From Hemileia vastatrix (lineage: Eukaryota > Basidiomycota > Pucciniomycetes > Pucciniales > Zaghouaniaceae), in assembly GCA_030280995.1 (NCBI GenBank), contig JASXTE010000005.1, positions 35,370,501 through 35,434,500 on the forward strand: DNA of 64,000 nt. Direction: 5' to 3'. A model generated the notes under the pieces. The model ran no database searches. It was given only the letters and a program-made list of their open reading frames with translations, and was not told the DNA's origin. Position 1 is the first letter of the stretch, and each line of letters starts with the position of its first letter. Positions 44,383 to 55,587 of the stretch are shown here, piece after piece. The position numbers and the translations under genes were made by a program.

Positions 44383-46632
44383 TCAACCATCCTCTCCAGG
44401 GGATGACAACCTCATGTGAAGTCTCCTTTCATCTTCACCATTCAACTCCAAACTGATTCCCAAATCAAAATGATAACCAATTCTTGCCTGAAAATCCATC
44501 AAGAATGGCCCACCCAAAACTGGTTTTACATTACCTTTAGCAATGTAAAAATGAACCTTCCCTGAGGCTCTGCCAACATCTAACTTCACAAACTCTGAAG
44601 TTCCAACCAATTCAGTGACATGGCCACCAATCCCTCTCAAATTCCCACCAATACCAGTTTTGATGGGGAGGCCCATATGAGTTGCCTCAAACAAAGAAAT
44701 CAGGTTTATCTGAGAACCTGAATCCACCAATGCCCTTGCCTCCCTGCCATTCAGAGTGACATTTACATATCCCAGAGGAGCAGAAAAATGAGTTTCCAAC
44801 CCCTTACCAAACGTTTCAGCAGAATCACAAATGTATTCTACCTCACCAGAAGAAACTCTTCTCATGGTCAACAGCTTTTTCTGTCTATCAGCCAACCCTG
44901 GACTGATAGCATACAATTCCCCATAAGATAGGGAAACCTGACCCTGATTCATCCTTTCCAGGACAGAGTCCATAACATTAACTTGACCAGAAACTACTGG
45001 CCTCTCAAAGTGAGCTCTTTGCTTCACCACCTTGTTCCTAGAAGATTCTTGAGGACCAGAACCACCAACAGGTTTACCATTAACAGGAACCAAACCAGAT
45101 CCCTCACCAAAACCTCTAACTCCAGGAGGCTTTGAAAATGAAGCCAAAGGGACATCCTCCTCAGAGTTAGAATCCACCTCCATTGGCATTGGCTCACCAT
45201 TCATGTCCAATGCGCCAAAACTAGGGGGGCCCATGTCAGCCATATTCTTCTGCATCTTGTACAGCTCCTCTTTGCTGTACCTCTTCCTAGATGCACTCAG
45301 CTTAGGATCCACCTTTGAAGCATTTGGCTTTGGTTGGGCCTGAGAACTGCTCTTAGGCCTTCTCACCTTTCCTGCTTCCACATCATAAATACCAGCCAAG
45401 CATTCACCACTTGACTGTCCACCACAAGAATACAACTCCAAACCACCAAAGGAAGTAGAAAAAGAGACCTTATTGACCTCCTTCCCCTTTCCCTTGCCAT
45501 CCTCATTCTCCTTACTAGAAGACTTCCCTTGATCAGGAATCTCCTCAAACCTTGGCCTCCTTTGATTAAGACCTCCCCTTCTCCTGACCAAATCAACAGG
45601 AGCCTGCCCCTCACTGGGCTTAACAAAAGAACCATCAGGGAACTTTAAAACGCTGCCATCAAATTCCACCTTTCCTTCAGACACATCCCTGTTCAATGCC
45701 CAACAATCATTGTACCTGTGCCCCCTCCTGCTGCAATAAGAGCAGACCCAAGGATCACTCCTACCAGCCCTCCTATCAAAATCTCTAGGCTGAGAAGGTG
45801 CCTTATTGACCTTCTTAGCCTCCTGAACAAAAATATGCAGCTGCTTTGTAAGATCAGCCAACTGCTCCACCATTGGGTCCCTCTCCTGCTTGGGAACCTG
45901 CACCAAATTCTTTTCCTCCTTCTTCTCCCTAACTTCTTCTTCAGCCAAAGCCTCACTGACTTTGCTGAAATACTTGGCACACCCCTCCTGATAGGTGTCC
46001 ACATCCAATAACTTCAAATGGGCCTCAACAGCCTCCTTCATCTTATCCAAGGCAGGCAACTTCTGGTTCCCATTAGAAAGAGTCTTCATCAATTCCTTTC
46101 TTGAAAACTCCTTCAACACATCCATCCTGACATCTCTAGCCAGGGCAGACCAAAAAACATCCTTGGCAGAATTTTCATGTGCCAGCTCCTCCACTTCCAC
46201 CAAATATTCCGCCACTGGATCAAACTGTAGCAGAAACTTCCTGTAACTATGTAAGTTACCAACACCACCATAAGATTGCCATTCACTGACAACCTTGTTC
46301 AGATCCACCATAGTGAACCTGACACCCCATCTATCCACCATCTCCCTACACAACAATTTCCAATCCCTCTTCTTGTAGCCAGACATGGCCACAATCTTCT
46401 TCTCCACTGACCTATCACCAATGAAGAAGATAATCTGCTTCATCATGTCCAGGTAGGAAGCACCATCCACTCCAGCAGCAGTTTCATACTTCTCTAGAAA
46501 CCACTTGACATCCTCCCCATTAAACTTGGTACCATCCCAAGTTTTAATCCTCACACACTCCCTAACCATCACAGAAGGAGGACCATCCCCCCCACTGACA
46601 GTAACCACAGGAATAGAGGAACCAGAAGCCAT
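44383..46632 (-). CDS. Gag-protease polyprotein of B2
   Basis: Start chosen at ATG 46,632 (MASGSSIPVV), since codons upstream lack an ATG. The capsid-like N-terminus (WFLEKYETAAGVDGASYLDM) is followed by a charged helix and the CCHC knuckle CSYCSRRGHRYNDC near 45,720. A long Lys/Ser linker leads to the aspartic protease with ALVDSGSQINLIS near 44,710 and GNLRGIGGH. The stop at 44,383 replaces a Trp codon of B1 (TGG to TGA) and removes about 50 C-terminal codons, after the protease domain. The protein would form the particle and process the polyprotein. Confidence 0.9.
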   Translation of the reverse strand: MASGSSIPVVTVSGGDGPPSVMVRECVRIKTWDGTKFNGEDVKWFLEKYETAAGVDGASYLDMMKQIIFFIGDRSVEKKIVAMSGYKKRDWKLLCREMVDRWGVRFTMVDLNKVVSEWQSYGGVGNLHSYRKFLLQFDPVAEYLVEVEELAHENSAKDVFWSALARDVRMDVLKEFSRKELMKTLSNGNQKLPALDKMKEAVEAHLKLLDVDTYQEGCAKYFSKVSEALAEEEVREKKEEKNLVQVPKQERDPMVEQLADLTKQLHIFVQEAKKVNKAPSQPRDFDRRAGRSDPWVCSYCSRRGHRYNDCWALNRDVSEGKVEFDGSVLKFPDGSFVKPSEGQAPVDLVRRRGGLNQRRPRFEEIPDQGKSSSKENEDGKGKGKEVNKVSFSTSFGGLELYSCGGQSSGECLAGIYDVEAGKVRRPKSSSQAQPKPNASKVDPKLSASRKRYSKEELYKMQKNMADMGPPSFGALDMNGEPMPMEVDSNSEEDVPLASFSKPPGVRGFGEGSGLVPVNGKPVGGSGPQESSRNKVVKQRAHFERPVVSGQVNVMDSVLERMNQGQVSLSYGELYAISPGLADRQKKLLTMRRVSSGEVEYICDSAETFGKGLETHFSAPLGYVNVTLNGREARALVDSGSQINLISLFEATHMGLPIKTGIGGNLRGIGGHVTELVGTSEFVKLDVGRASGKVHFYIAKGNVKPVLGGPFLMDFQARIGYHFDLGISLELNGEDERRLHMRLSSPGEDG

Positions 46633-46703
46633 TCCTCCAGACCAAAACACCAAAATGAGCCAACCAAAGAAAACAAAGATTTCAAAGAACTAGCAAGCTC
46701 TTA

Positions 46704-46720
46704 CCCCACGTTGGGCGCCA
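46704..46720 (-). other. Primer-binding site of B2
   Basis: On the minus strand TGGCGCCCAACGTGGGG, 4 nt inside the 5' LTR. It begins with TGG, complementary to a tRNA CCA end. The tRNA was not identified. Confidence 0.8.
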
Positions 46721-46724
46721 GAAA

Positions 46725-47816
46725 TGTAGAAAATCCTATAGTACTAGCTATAGGCCTTGACCAAGGGAGTTGGAGAAAAACCAGAGAGAAAATCCCCTGT
46801 CCCTTTAGAAAAATAGAGTGAGATTTACTTGCTAAAGTAAGTTGGTTCCTGTTTTTCTAAAGCCCCTTTTTAACACACTTGACTGCTTGATGAGCCAAGA
46901 AAGTAGTCCCCAGATAGACTACCAGACCAAAGAACTGAAATGTAGAACAAATTCCACACCAGAGACAGCAAAGATACTTGATGTAGGCTGCAAATCCACA
47001 CCAGAGACAGCAATAATACTTGCTATAGCTTGCAAGACTATAACAGAGAAAACAGTTGCCAAAGTTAAGTTAAATGAAGAACTCACTTGCAACAAACACA
47101 GCCAATTGTGGCCAGAAAACAGTGAAAAATGAGTGAGGAACAATGATATCACCTCCAGATGGTTGTATGATGATTAAGGTTGCCCCAAACTGTCTTATTC
47201 ACTATGTACACACAGACCACTAACTAAGAGCCCATGCGCACCCACCAATCTGGCGCCTTTACCCACCAAATTGAATAAAAAACCCTCCTGAAGCGCTCCC
47301 CAACCTTCTAAAACAGAGGCGGGCGGGCCGCCTGACGTCAGAGATGCCGCCTGAAGCGGCCCGGCCTCCCTGAAGCCAGAAAACCAATAAAAACAACTAA
47401 TCTACTTAGAAAAATTAGCTACAACTACTAAAACCTTTAAAACACGGAATTTCACTATAACAACATTGTGACATGAAATATAGAGAAAAATTAGCTCTAT
47501 CCAATGGTACTAAGCACTTAACCCTAAGACTTAATGTTAGCCCGTAAAACACGAAAAACAAAATTAAACAGCAATCTTTTATATATGAAAAATGAGGAAA
47601 TGACCCCTTAAAACTCAGAATATGAAAAATGTCTTCAAGACATAAAATATAGAGAAAAACTGGGGCTATCCAATGATAGTACGTACATACCCGCAGACCC
47701 AATATCCACGGAATAAACCAGAAAAATACGCAAATCCTTAACAGATGTCAATTAAGACATTCACAAACAGCGCCAAATCACACAACAAAGGCCCCTGCCT
47801 ATGTTGTAAGACCACA
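46725..47816 (-). repeat. 5' LTR of B2
   Basis: 1,092 bp, the same length as the other LTR and about 98 percent identical by eye. Ends next to the ACGT target duplication at 47,817-47,820. Confidence 0.95.
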
Positions 47817-48590
47817 ACGTAAGTCTTATGGTTAAGTTATTAATACCATTAGATAGACCTAATTTGGGTCTATAATTCATTTATAAATTTCATTTTTACT
47901 TGATTTTGTGTTTTAAAGGTTTTTGGTAGTGTACTGTGTTTTTTAAGGTAAATTAGGGTATTTTGGCTCAGAAGCGGGTGCCCTCATAAAGAAGAGCCAC
48001 ATGCCAGTGCGCATATGCATTTGTAAGGTGGTGGAAGTGCTTGGTCATGATTTTAATGCATTTTTGAAGTGTTAAAGAGGGAATTTGGAATTTTAGAGAT
48101 GGTCTGTGTGTACATACTGAATAAGGCAGTTTGGGGCAACTCTATTTATTTAACAACCATCTAGTAATTAAATCACTTTTTCTCACTCAGTTTTCACTGT
48201 TTTTTTAGCCACAATTAGCTGTGTTTTTGAAGGGTTAGTTTTTCATTTAACTCAACTTTTGCAACTGGTTTCTCTTATGTAGCTTTGCAACCTGGAAAAA
48301 GTATTATTTCTTTTTTCTGTGCAACAAGTCCACTGTGTCTCTGGTTTCTGGTGTGGATTTTCTGTCCATTTCAAGTTTTGGTTTATTGGTTCTCAGTGGT
48401 ATTCCATTTGCTACTGTCTTGAATTTTTAAGAATTCAAGAATTTTCTTTGATGGGCTATTTTAAAAGTTTCTAATTTTCTGTGGCAAACTAATCTCACCT
48501 GGTATTTCTCAAAGGGACAGGGGATTTTCTCTTGTTTTTCTCCAACTCCTTTTGTCAAGACATATAGCTGGTACTATAGGATTGTCTACA
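47817..48590 (+). repeat. 3' LTR of B3, second part
   Basis: Continues the LTR cut at 34,794. It is recognisable by TGTGTGTACAT, CAGTTTGGGGCAAC and AGGGACAGGGGATTTTCTC, ending GTACTATAGGATTGTCTACA at 48,590, the LTR terminus of the family. The ACGT at its start is the target duplication of B2. Confidence 0.9.
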
Positions 48591-49900
48591 CCAGTGATAG
48601 TGTCCTTATTTCAGGCATGGAAGCTAATATCTCTTTGGAAACCCAAGTGCCAGGCCATTTTAATGTCCCACAGCCCACTGTGCATTGTTTTATTGCCAAA
48701 TACCGCGGTGAGAGAAGACTCAAAAAATTATAAAAAGCTGGCCACCCTGTCATGACCAGCCCAAGAGACATGCATCAAATCAGGAAAAGACTCACTAGAG
48801 ATTTTAAGATGACCTTGAATTAATTTACTTACAGTCTTACCTGCAAAATTTCATGACAAACTTTTTTCTGCTGTGCTCATGACCTTGGTTTTCATAAATG
48901 TGTTACTGTCAAAAAACCTCACCTGAATCTCTCCCATGAAGAAAGTTGACTTCAATTTGCTTGCCAACATGTTCACTGCTCTGTTGAAGATAGGAAGAAA
49001 ATTATATGGACTGATTAATGCAGCTTTTAAATTGGAAATCTTTCAACTCAAGTTTTGGTCTTGTGTCTGAGCAGCAAAAAATTTCACATGGAATTTTTGC
49101 AGCTTACTTTCAAAAGCATTCACTCCACTATCATGACATGGGGATGATTCTTCAATACATGCAAGGCACCTATAATATTCCTACCATAAAACCAAAAAAT
49201 TTCAAAGAACTTCATAGACAATGTCTACTTTGGCTTGTTTCTTCCATGGCTTTCTAAATTTGACCCTCAAAACTCCCTTTTCCTTATGGAGGATAAACCT
49301 CTGGTGCACACCTCAAAGCTATCTCAATATATATCCAATCTGTTATTAATCTTTGCAGAATGACCTGGCCAGCAACATTTCCTGACCTTAATCCAGTTGA
49401 GAGCTGTTGGAAAATAATAAAGAGTAATATTCAAAAATACTATAAACCAAAAACCACTGCCAAGATGTGTCAAGTGGTACAACAAGCATGGGATGACTTC
49501 CCTTCTCAACAACTGGAGCATCTCGCTCAATCAATTCCACAACAAATTGAGGCTTGCATTGTTTCTGGTGGTAGTATCACCTGCTGGTTACCCCTGGATG
49601 AAAAAAACTAAAAAAATTTCACTTTTTTAAAAAAAATTTCATTTAATCAGCAGTGTTAAAGGAGCACTTTTGGGTGGTCAAGGTCTCATTATCATGAGAT
49701 TTTTGGTTTGTTGATTGAAAAAATGGCCATTTATAAAATATGAAATAAAAAAAATGAGTGAATAAAATAAAATTTTGATGTCATATTTGAATTCTTTGAA
49801 GCCTAAAGAGTGATAATACATTTTTTTTTCATGGAGGTTTCATAAGAAGTTTGTGAGTTATGGCCAAAAAAAAGTGGCCAAAACATCTGTCCCCTCACTA
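48591..49900 (+). mobile_element. Tc1/mariner element remnant next to the B3 LTR
   Basis: Encloses a decayed transposase. The left edge AGTGATAGTGTCC and right edge (minus strand) AGTGAGGGGACAG are similar enough to be remnants of terminal inverted repeats, and the right edge abuts TA. The borders are approximate. Confidence 0.6.
48600..49612 (+). pseudogene. Tc1-like DDE transposase, decayed
   Basis: Scattered plus-strand frames. An N-terminal helix-turn-helix-like part (AKYRGERRLKKL) lies near 48,700. The second catalytic Asp lies within MEDKPLVHTSKL (near 49,290), where active enzymes usually have a DNAPxH-type motif. The third catalytic residue is kept in FPDLNPVESCW (near 49,390). The C-terminal helices (KMCQVVQQAWDDF) run to 49,612. 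Many stops and frameshifts are present. Confidence 0.8.
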
Positions 49901-50088
49901 TATATTAAATATGTATGCAAAATGCATATTCAATTCATATGTATAATGAATATTCAGTATTAATAAATAAATAATACTGCATATACATGCATATTTCATT
50001 TTTCATATGCTTGCATATTAAATATGTAAAATGGAGAAATGATTAACTTGTGTTTGATGTTGGATCAAGTGTGGTTCAATCCAGGTCC
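49901..50088. other. AT-rich spacer left of element D
   Basis: Short repeats of ATGCATAT type; no gene seen. Confidence 0.6.
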
Positions 50089-50093
50089 AATCT

Positions 50094-50783
50094 TGTCAGG
50101 ATCCGGAAGGCAATGCCTCCTAAATCAACACAAACCTTATTTTTTCTTCTTTTCTCCTAAATATATCATTAGTTAAACCTTAAATACATAGATGTTGATA
50201 GTACAAAAACAACTGAGTGATAGGTCTGGTTAGGTTAATTTCAATGATAGTAATATGTATATATATATATACGTCTAGTTATTGTCATTATTTTCTCATT
50301 GATTTTATCCATTTACTTGATCAATCACCAGCATCTATCATCATATTGCTTGCTGTTTACCCGCTCACAACACTCCGTCACTATTGCATCTAGGTATTAT
50401 TTTTCACTTACTCATTCTCTTATCCTTTCACCCATTTGTTACAATTACTCTAACATATATCCACGTACATCAGGTTGGCAGACAATTGCGCCATTACCCT
50501 GACTGATTTTTATGACTAATCAAAAATCGTAATTCATATTTAAAAGGTTAGACATTTACTCACTCACCAGAATGTATTTAGTCTATTATTATTTTCTCAT
50601 TGATTTTATCCATTTACTTGATCAATCACGAACATCTATCATCATATTGCTTGCTGTTTACACGCTCGCAACACTCCGTCACTATTGCATCTAGGTTGGC
50701 AGACAATTGTGCCATTACTCTGACTGATTTTTGTGACTAATCAAAAATTGTAATTCATATTTAAAAGGTCTAAAACCTCTATA
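50094..50783 (+). repeat. 5' LTR of element D, with an internal duplication
   Basis: Begins TGTCAGGATCC and ends CCTCTATA. A segment beginning ATTATTTTCTCATTG and running through CTATTGCATCTAGG occurs twice within it (about 50,287-50,395 and 50,587-50,696). A second repeated unit, TTGGCAGACAATTG...AAAAGGT, lies near 50,473-50,549 and 50,695-50,769. Confidence 0.95.
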
Positions 50784-50819
50784 GATTAAAAGTCTGAACT
50801 GACTCAAACGCCAGGCACC

Positions 50820-53800
50820 ATGGAATCCACAAATCACCTGGGCCAACTACTCCAGGACATCCCTATCCTCACGTCCTCAAATTATCTCACATGGCGCTGA
50901 GAAATGATCTTCTACTTATCTCAATGCAAGCTTGACAACTTAGTAGAAGGAAAGATTCCAGTACCGGCTGATGGCAAAGCCAAAGTAGCTTACCTGTCCA
51001 AATGCTGCCGAGCTGCCATTATCATTGTCCAGAAATTTGATGATACCAACCTAAACTCCCTAGTTGACAAAACCGAGAGATCAAATCCTATGGGATTGTG
51101 GCGGAAACTGGCTGACAGATTTTCAGCAAGTGGCCCCACTAATGTTGCCGCAGCGTACATCCAATTCAGCACCATCAAATGCACTGAAGGAAATGTCAGG
51201 GGTTTTCTCACCGAATTACAATCCTCAATAAACAAGCTTACTCTCATAGGCCAAAAATTTGAGGACCAACACTATCCCTACTTCATCCTCGACAAGCTTC
51301 CAGAATCTCTTGAAATGCATTGAGCAATGATTATCAACACATCCAAAGATACCGGGAAGCCTCTTACTGTAGACATTGTAATTAAAAAGCTTTCACTCAT
51401 TGAAGACCGACTTGAATCTTCTGAAACTGCACTCATCAGCACAAAGAAATTAAAATGGAAGAAGCACAAATACTGCTCGAAAGGTTAACATAATGAAAAA
51501 TGTCCTCACACAGAGAATCAATGTTGGGCGCTTCACCCAGAATTGCACCCCAATTTCAAACCAAAACAAAAATAAGAGTTGCCAAACACTGAGGTTACTA
51601 ACTTCTCTCATGAAATTCTCCACCTGTATTCAGCTGTTGTCAAAAAATCATCTGATCTGCCAAAGTTCATATTTGATACTGGAGCCTCATCCCTCATGTT
51701 CACCCATAGCAGCATTTTTTTGACATACCATAAAACTTGTGTCCCAATCAGAGTTGGAAATGGCATCATGATTCATGCAGTGGGAATTGGATCTGTTCAT
51801 CTTTTCAACGACACTAATGAAGGAGTACACCTAACAGAATGTCTTCATGTACCAAAAATCAACTGCAACTTAATTTCACTTGCAGCCTTTGTCAAATAAG
51901 GATGCCGCATGAGTGCCAAAGCTGATGGCTCAATATTAATCAAGAACAATGGGAAGAAAGTCCTTTCCAGAGCGTTAATCCAAGGATCAAACCTATACAA
52001 ATCAATGCCGAAAGTGGTAAGCATATCACCGATCAAACAATGATTGCATCTACAGTCAAGTCTGACTTACTTTCCTGGCATGAATGACTCGGCCATATTA
52101 ATATAAATTACGTCAAAATCCTACTCAGTAATCTGAATATCCCCTTCGATGACAACAGCGATTCCATTTTCTGTGAGCACTGTGTTAAGGCAAAGTTACA
52201 CAAATTTCCTTTTTCTCGGAATTTTCCCAAAGCAACCCGACCGCTACAATTCATCCACTGTGATCTAAGCGGGAGATTAGTTAAAACTGCATCAGGGAAT
52301 GAATATAATTTTAAATTAACAGACACGTATTCCTCTTATAAGTTTGTATACTTACTTAAAAATAAATCTGATGCCTATGATAAATTTCTGCAATTCAAAA
52401 GATATTCCAAAAACTTGACAAATCACAAACTCTTAAAACTTGTTTGTGATGGCGGAGGCGAGTTTGTAAACAAAGAATTTGAAAATTTAGTTGCCACAGA
52501 GGGGTTCAAGATGATAGTCACATCCCCGTATACCCCGCAGCAAAATCCAGCTGCCAAAAGAGGTAATTGTACTTCTGTCGAGATGGCTAAAGCCATGCTG
52601 TTCAAAGCAAATATGCCTGAAAGATTATGGGGAGAAGCAATAAACACATCAGTATTCATCGAAAATCATATTCCCACAAAGTCGAATTCCAACTATCTGT
52701 CACCTTACAAAAAGCTGTTCAACCTCAAGCCTAAAATCCAAAGAATTAGGACCTTTGGTTGCCTGGCATATGCGCTGATAGATAAGAAGATTTGTTCTGG
52801 GAAATTCAGAAGTAATGCCGTAAGGGCATGTCTTCTTGGTTTCCACAAGGAACATAATTCTTATCAATTACTCAACCTAGAAACAAACAAACATTTTTAC
52901 TCACACAATGTGATATTCAACAAAAAAATCTACCCATTTTCAGAACCCACAAAGCCAAAAATATCATGACCAAACCTATTTACCAATGATCCACCAGCGC
53001 AGATACCACAATTCTCACTAGATAACAAGACTACTGACCATTACACTGACAATCAGTCTGAGCCTGACCTTGCATCAGAACCTGAGGAAGAACCACAGAC
53101 TGCACCTGTCAACAACAGATCTGCCTCAAGATTCTGGGAATACCAAATCACCAGTAACACAGCTCCGCAGGACATATCATCCAGCATAGATCCTAGCAAC
53201 ATCATTGAAGGAAGGCGCACAAGGAACGGGCGAACGAATGACTTAGAGCCAACAGAGCCTAATGAGCAACATGCACATCACAATTACATACCAATCTCTG
53301 AAACGTTCCTCACCCCCACCAACTTTGAACAAGTGGTAAATGGTAGAAACAGTGAAGACTGGAAAAAAGCCATTGACACAGAACTTGAGTCACTTGAAAA
53401 TAAAAAGGTCTGGGAGATTGTTGAGTGTCCAAATAATGTGCACCCAATTGGTAGTATCTGGGTGTTCAAAATTAAACTGAATCACAAAAACAAAATCAGC
53501 AAGTTCAAAGCCAGGATGTGTGCTCAAGGTTTTTCTCAAAAATTTGGGATTGACTACACCGAAACATTTGCACCCACTGGAAGGCTAAAAACCCTGCGGC
53601 TCTTACTTTCCTTGACGGTCACTGAGAGATGGGACTTTCAACAGATGGATGCCAAATCAGCCTTCTGTAATGGAGTCCCAGAAGAAACCATCTTTATGCG
53701 TATGCCCAAGGGAATACCAAAACCTAACGACATGACAAATCCTGTTCTCCTTCTCAAGAAATTGCTCTATGGTTTGAAAAAAGCGTCTTGGTGCTGGTAC

Positions 53801-54922
53801 CAACCTGTGAAGAATTTTTTCATTGAGAAAAACTTCAATTTCAGTACCGTTGACCCAGAGTTGTTCATCCACAAAGACCCAGATTGACCTTGCTTTGTGC
53901 ATGTACACGTAGATGACTTCTTCATATTTGGAAAGAACATCAAATGGTTCAAAGACCTTATCTCCTCAAAATTCGATATGGAGGACCTAGGAAATTCTCA
54001 AATAATCCTAGGCATCAAGATAACCTGTGATTCATTAAATTCCCGCATCTTCCTATCACAATCCAACAAGATAGAAGCAATCCTCAGTATTTACAAAATG
54101 AACGACTGTAAATCGATATCCACTCCCATGGATTTTAACTCACGCCTTTCACCTGCCACAGACAAGGATCATGATGAATTCTTGAAAATGGGGTGAAATT
54201 ATCAATCCACTGTGGGTCACCTTAATTATCTGGTCCAGTGTACAAGACCTGACTTGGCATTTGTGTGTAGGCAGTTGTCACAGTTCCTTAACAAACCAGG
54301 AATAAGCCATTGGAAGACATTTATCCACACACTGCACTACCTAAAAGGGACCCAACATTTGAGCATCATTTTTCAGCCTCCAACATTGACCATTGAACCC
54401 TTGAAAGGATATTGTGATGTGGATCACGACTAATGCCTAGAAACACAACGCTCAACCACTGGCTATGTGTTCACCCTTAACAATTGCACCATCAGCTGGA
54501 GGACAAAGAAACAAGATTCGGTCTCAATCAGCACATCCAAATCTGAAGCTAAGGCTGTTGTGGAAGCTGGGCAAGAAGCCATCTGGCTCACTCACTTGCT
54601 CCGTGACCTGAACCTACCAAAATACAAGTGCCCTAAACCTGTCAAAATCTACAATGACAACCAAGGATGCATTGCACTAACAAAAAATCCTCTCTATCAT
54701 GCACAAGCCAAGCACCTAGACATACAACTTCATTGGATCCGTGAGCAAGTCAACAACCAAATCTTTGAAGTACCCTATATGCCAACCAACAAGATGCCCG
54801 CCAACATCCTAACCAAAGCAGTAAACAGAGTAAAACTTAAAACACACCTCTCAAAGATGCACGTCTGTGATGAGTTACTCAGCAGGGGAGTGTGTCAGGA
54901 TCCGGAAGGCAATGCCTCCTAA
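50820..54922 (+). pseudogene. Gag-pol of element D, broken by nonsense codons
   Basis: Starts at ATG 50,820. Gag (to about 51,490) has stops at 50,898 and about 51,321. The protease DTGAS lies near 51,676. The GAG-pre-integrase motif LSWHE*LGH (near 52,080) and HCVKAKLHKFPF follow a frameshift near 52,040. The integrase core has HCDLSG and CDGGGEF, but the third catalytic position reads PQQNPAAKRGN where families have Glu, so the Glu is replaced by Lys. RT (53,450-54,200) has MDAKSAFCNG and VHVDDFFIF, with a stop at about 53,886. RNase H (to 54,860) has TISWRTKKQ and YNDNQGCIAL, with stops near 54,194 and 54,431. The stops are mostly TGA where relatives have Arg or Trp. Confidence 0.9.
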
Positions 54923-55582
54923 CTCAACACAAACCTTATTTTTTCTTCTTTTCTCCTAAATATATCATTAGTGAAACCTTAAATACATAGATGTTGATAG
55001 TACAAAAACAACTGAGTGATAGGTCTGGTTAGGTTAATTTCAATGATAGTAATATATATATATATATATACGTCTAGTTATTGTCATTATTTTCTCATTG
55101 ATTTTATCCATTTACTTGATCAATCACCATCATCTATCATCATATTGCTTGCTGTTTACCCGCTCGCAACACTCCGTCACTATTGCATCTAGGTATTATT
55201 TTTCACTTACTCATTCTCTTATCCTTTCACCCATTTGTTACAATTACTCTAACATATATCCACATACATCAGGTTGGAAGACAATTGCGCCATTACCCTG
55301 ACTGATTTTTGTGACTAATCAAAAATCGTAATTCATATTTAAAAGGTTAGACATTTACTCGCTCACCAGAATGTATTTAGTCTATTATTATTTTCTCATT
55401 GATTTTATCCATTTACTTGATCAATCACCAACATCTATCATCATATTGCTTGCTGTTTACCCACTCGCAACACTCCCTCACTATCGCATCTAGGTTGGCA
55501 GACAATTGCACCATTACCCTGACTGATTTTTGTGACTAATCAAAAATTGTAATTCATATTTAAAAGGTCTAAAACCTCTATA
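54893..55582 (+). repeat. 3' LTR of element D
   Basis: Same length and borders as the left LTR, with the same internal duplication. Confidence 0.95.
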
Positions 55583-55587
55583 AATCT

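Larger units (their letters stand above)
34795..47816 (-). mobile_element. Element B2: complete 13.0-kb Ty3/gypsy with antisense genes
   Basis: Two 1,092-bp LTRs bound it, with ACGT on both sides (34,791-34,794 and 47,817-47,820). Read on the minus strand the order is 5' LTR, primer-binding site, gag-protease, RT, RNase H, integrase, then a 4.6-kb block with genes alpha and beta on the plus strand, polypurine tract and 3' LTR. It inserted into the LTR of B3. The LTRs differ at roughly two dozen sites, about 2 percent, clustered in the half nearest the polypurine-tract end. Gag-protease, pol and both antisense genes each carry at least one break, so this copy is not autonomous. Confidence 0.95.
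50094..55582 (+). mobile_element. Element D: Ty1/copia retrotransposon
   Basis: Two 690-bp LTRs (50,094-50,783 and 54,893-55,582), flanked by AATCT at 50,089-50,093 and 55,583-55,587. Internal order gag, protease, integrase, RT, RNase H defines the copia type. The polypurine tract CAGCAGGGGAGTG precedes the right LTR. The LTRs differ at about 15-20 sites. No canonical initiator-tRNA primer site is seen after the left LTR. All coding domains are present but broken. Confidence 0.95.
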
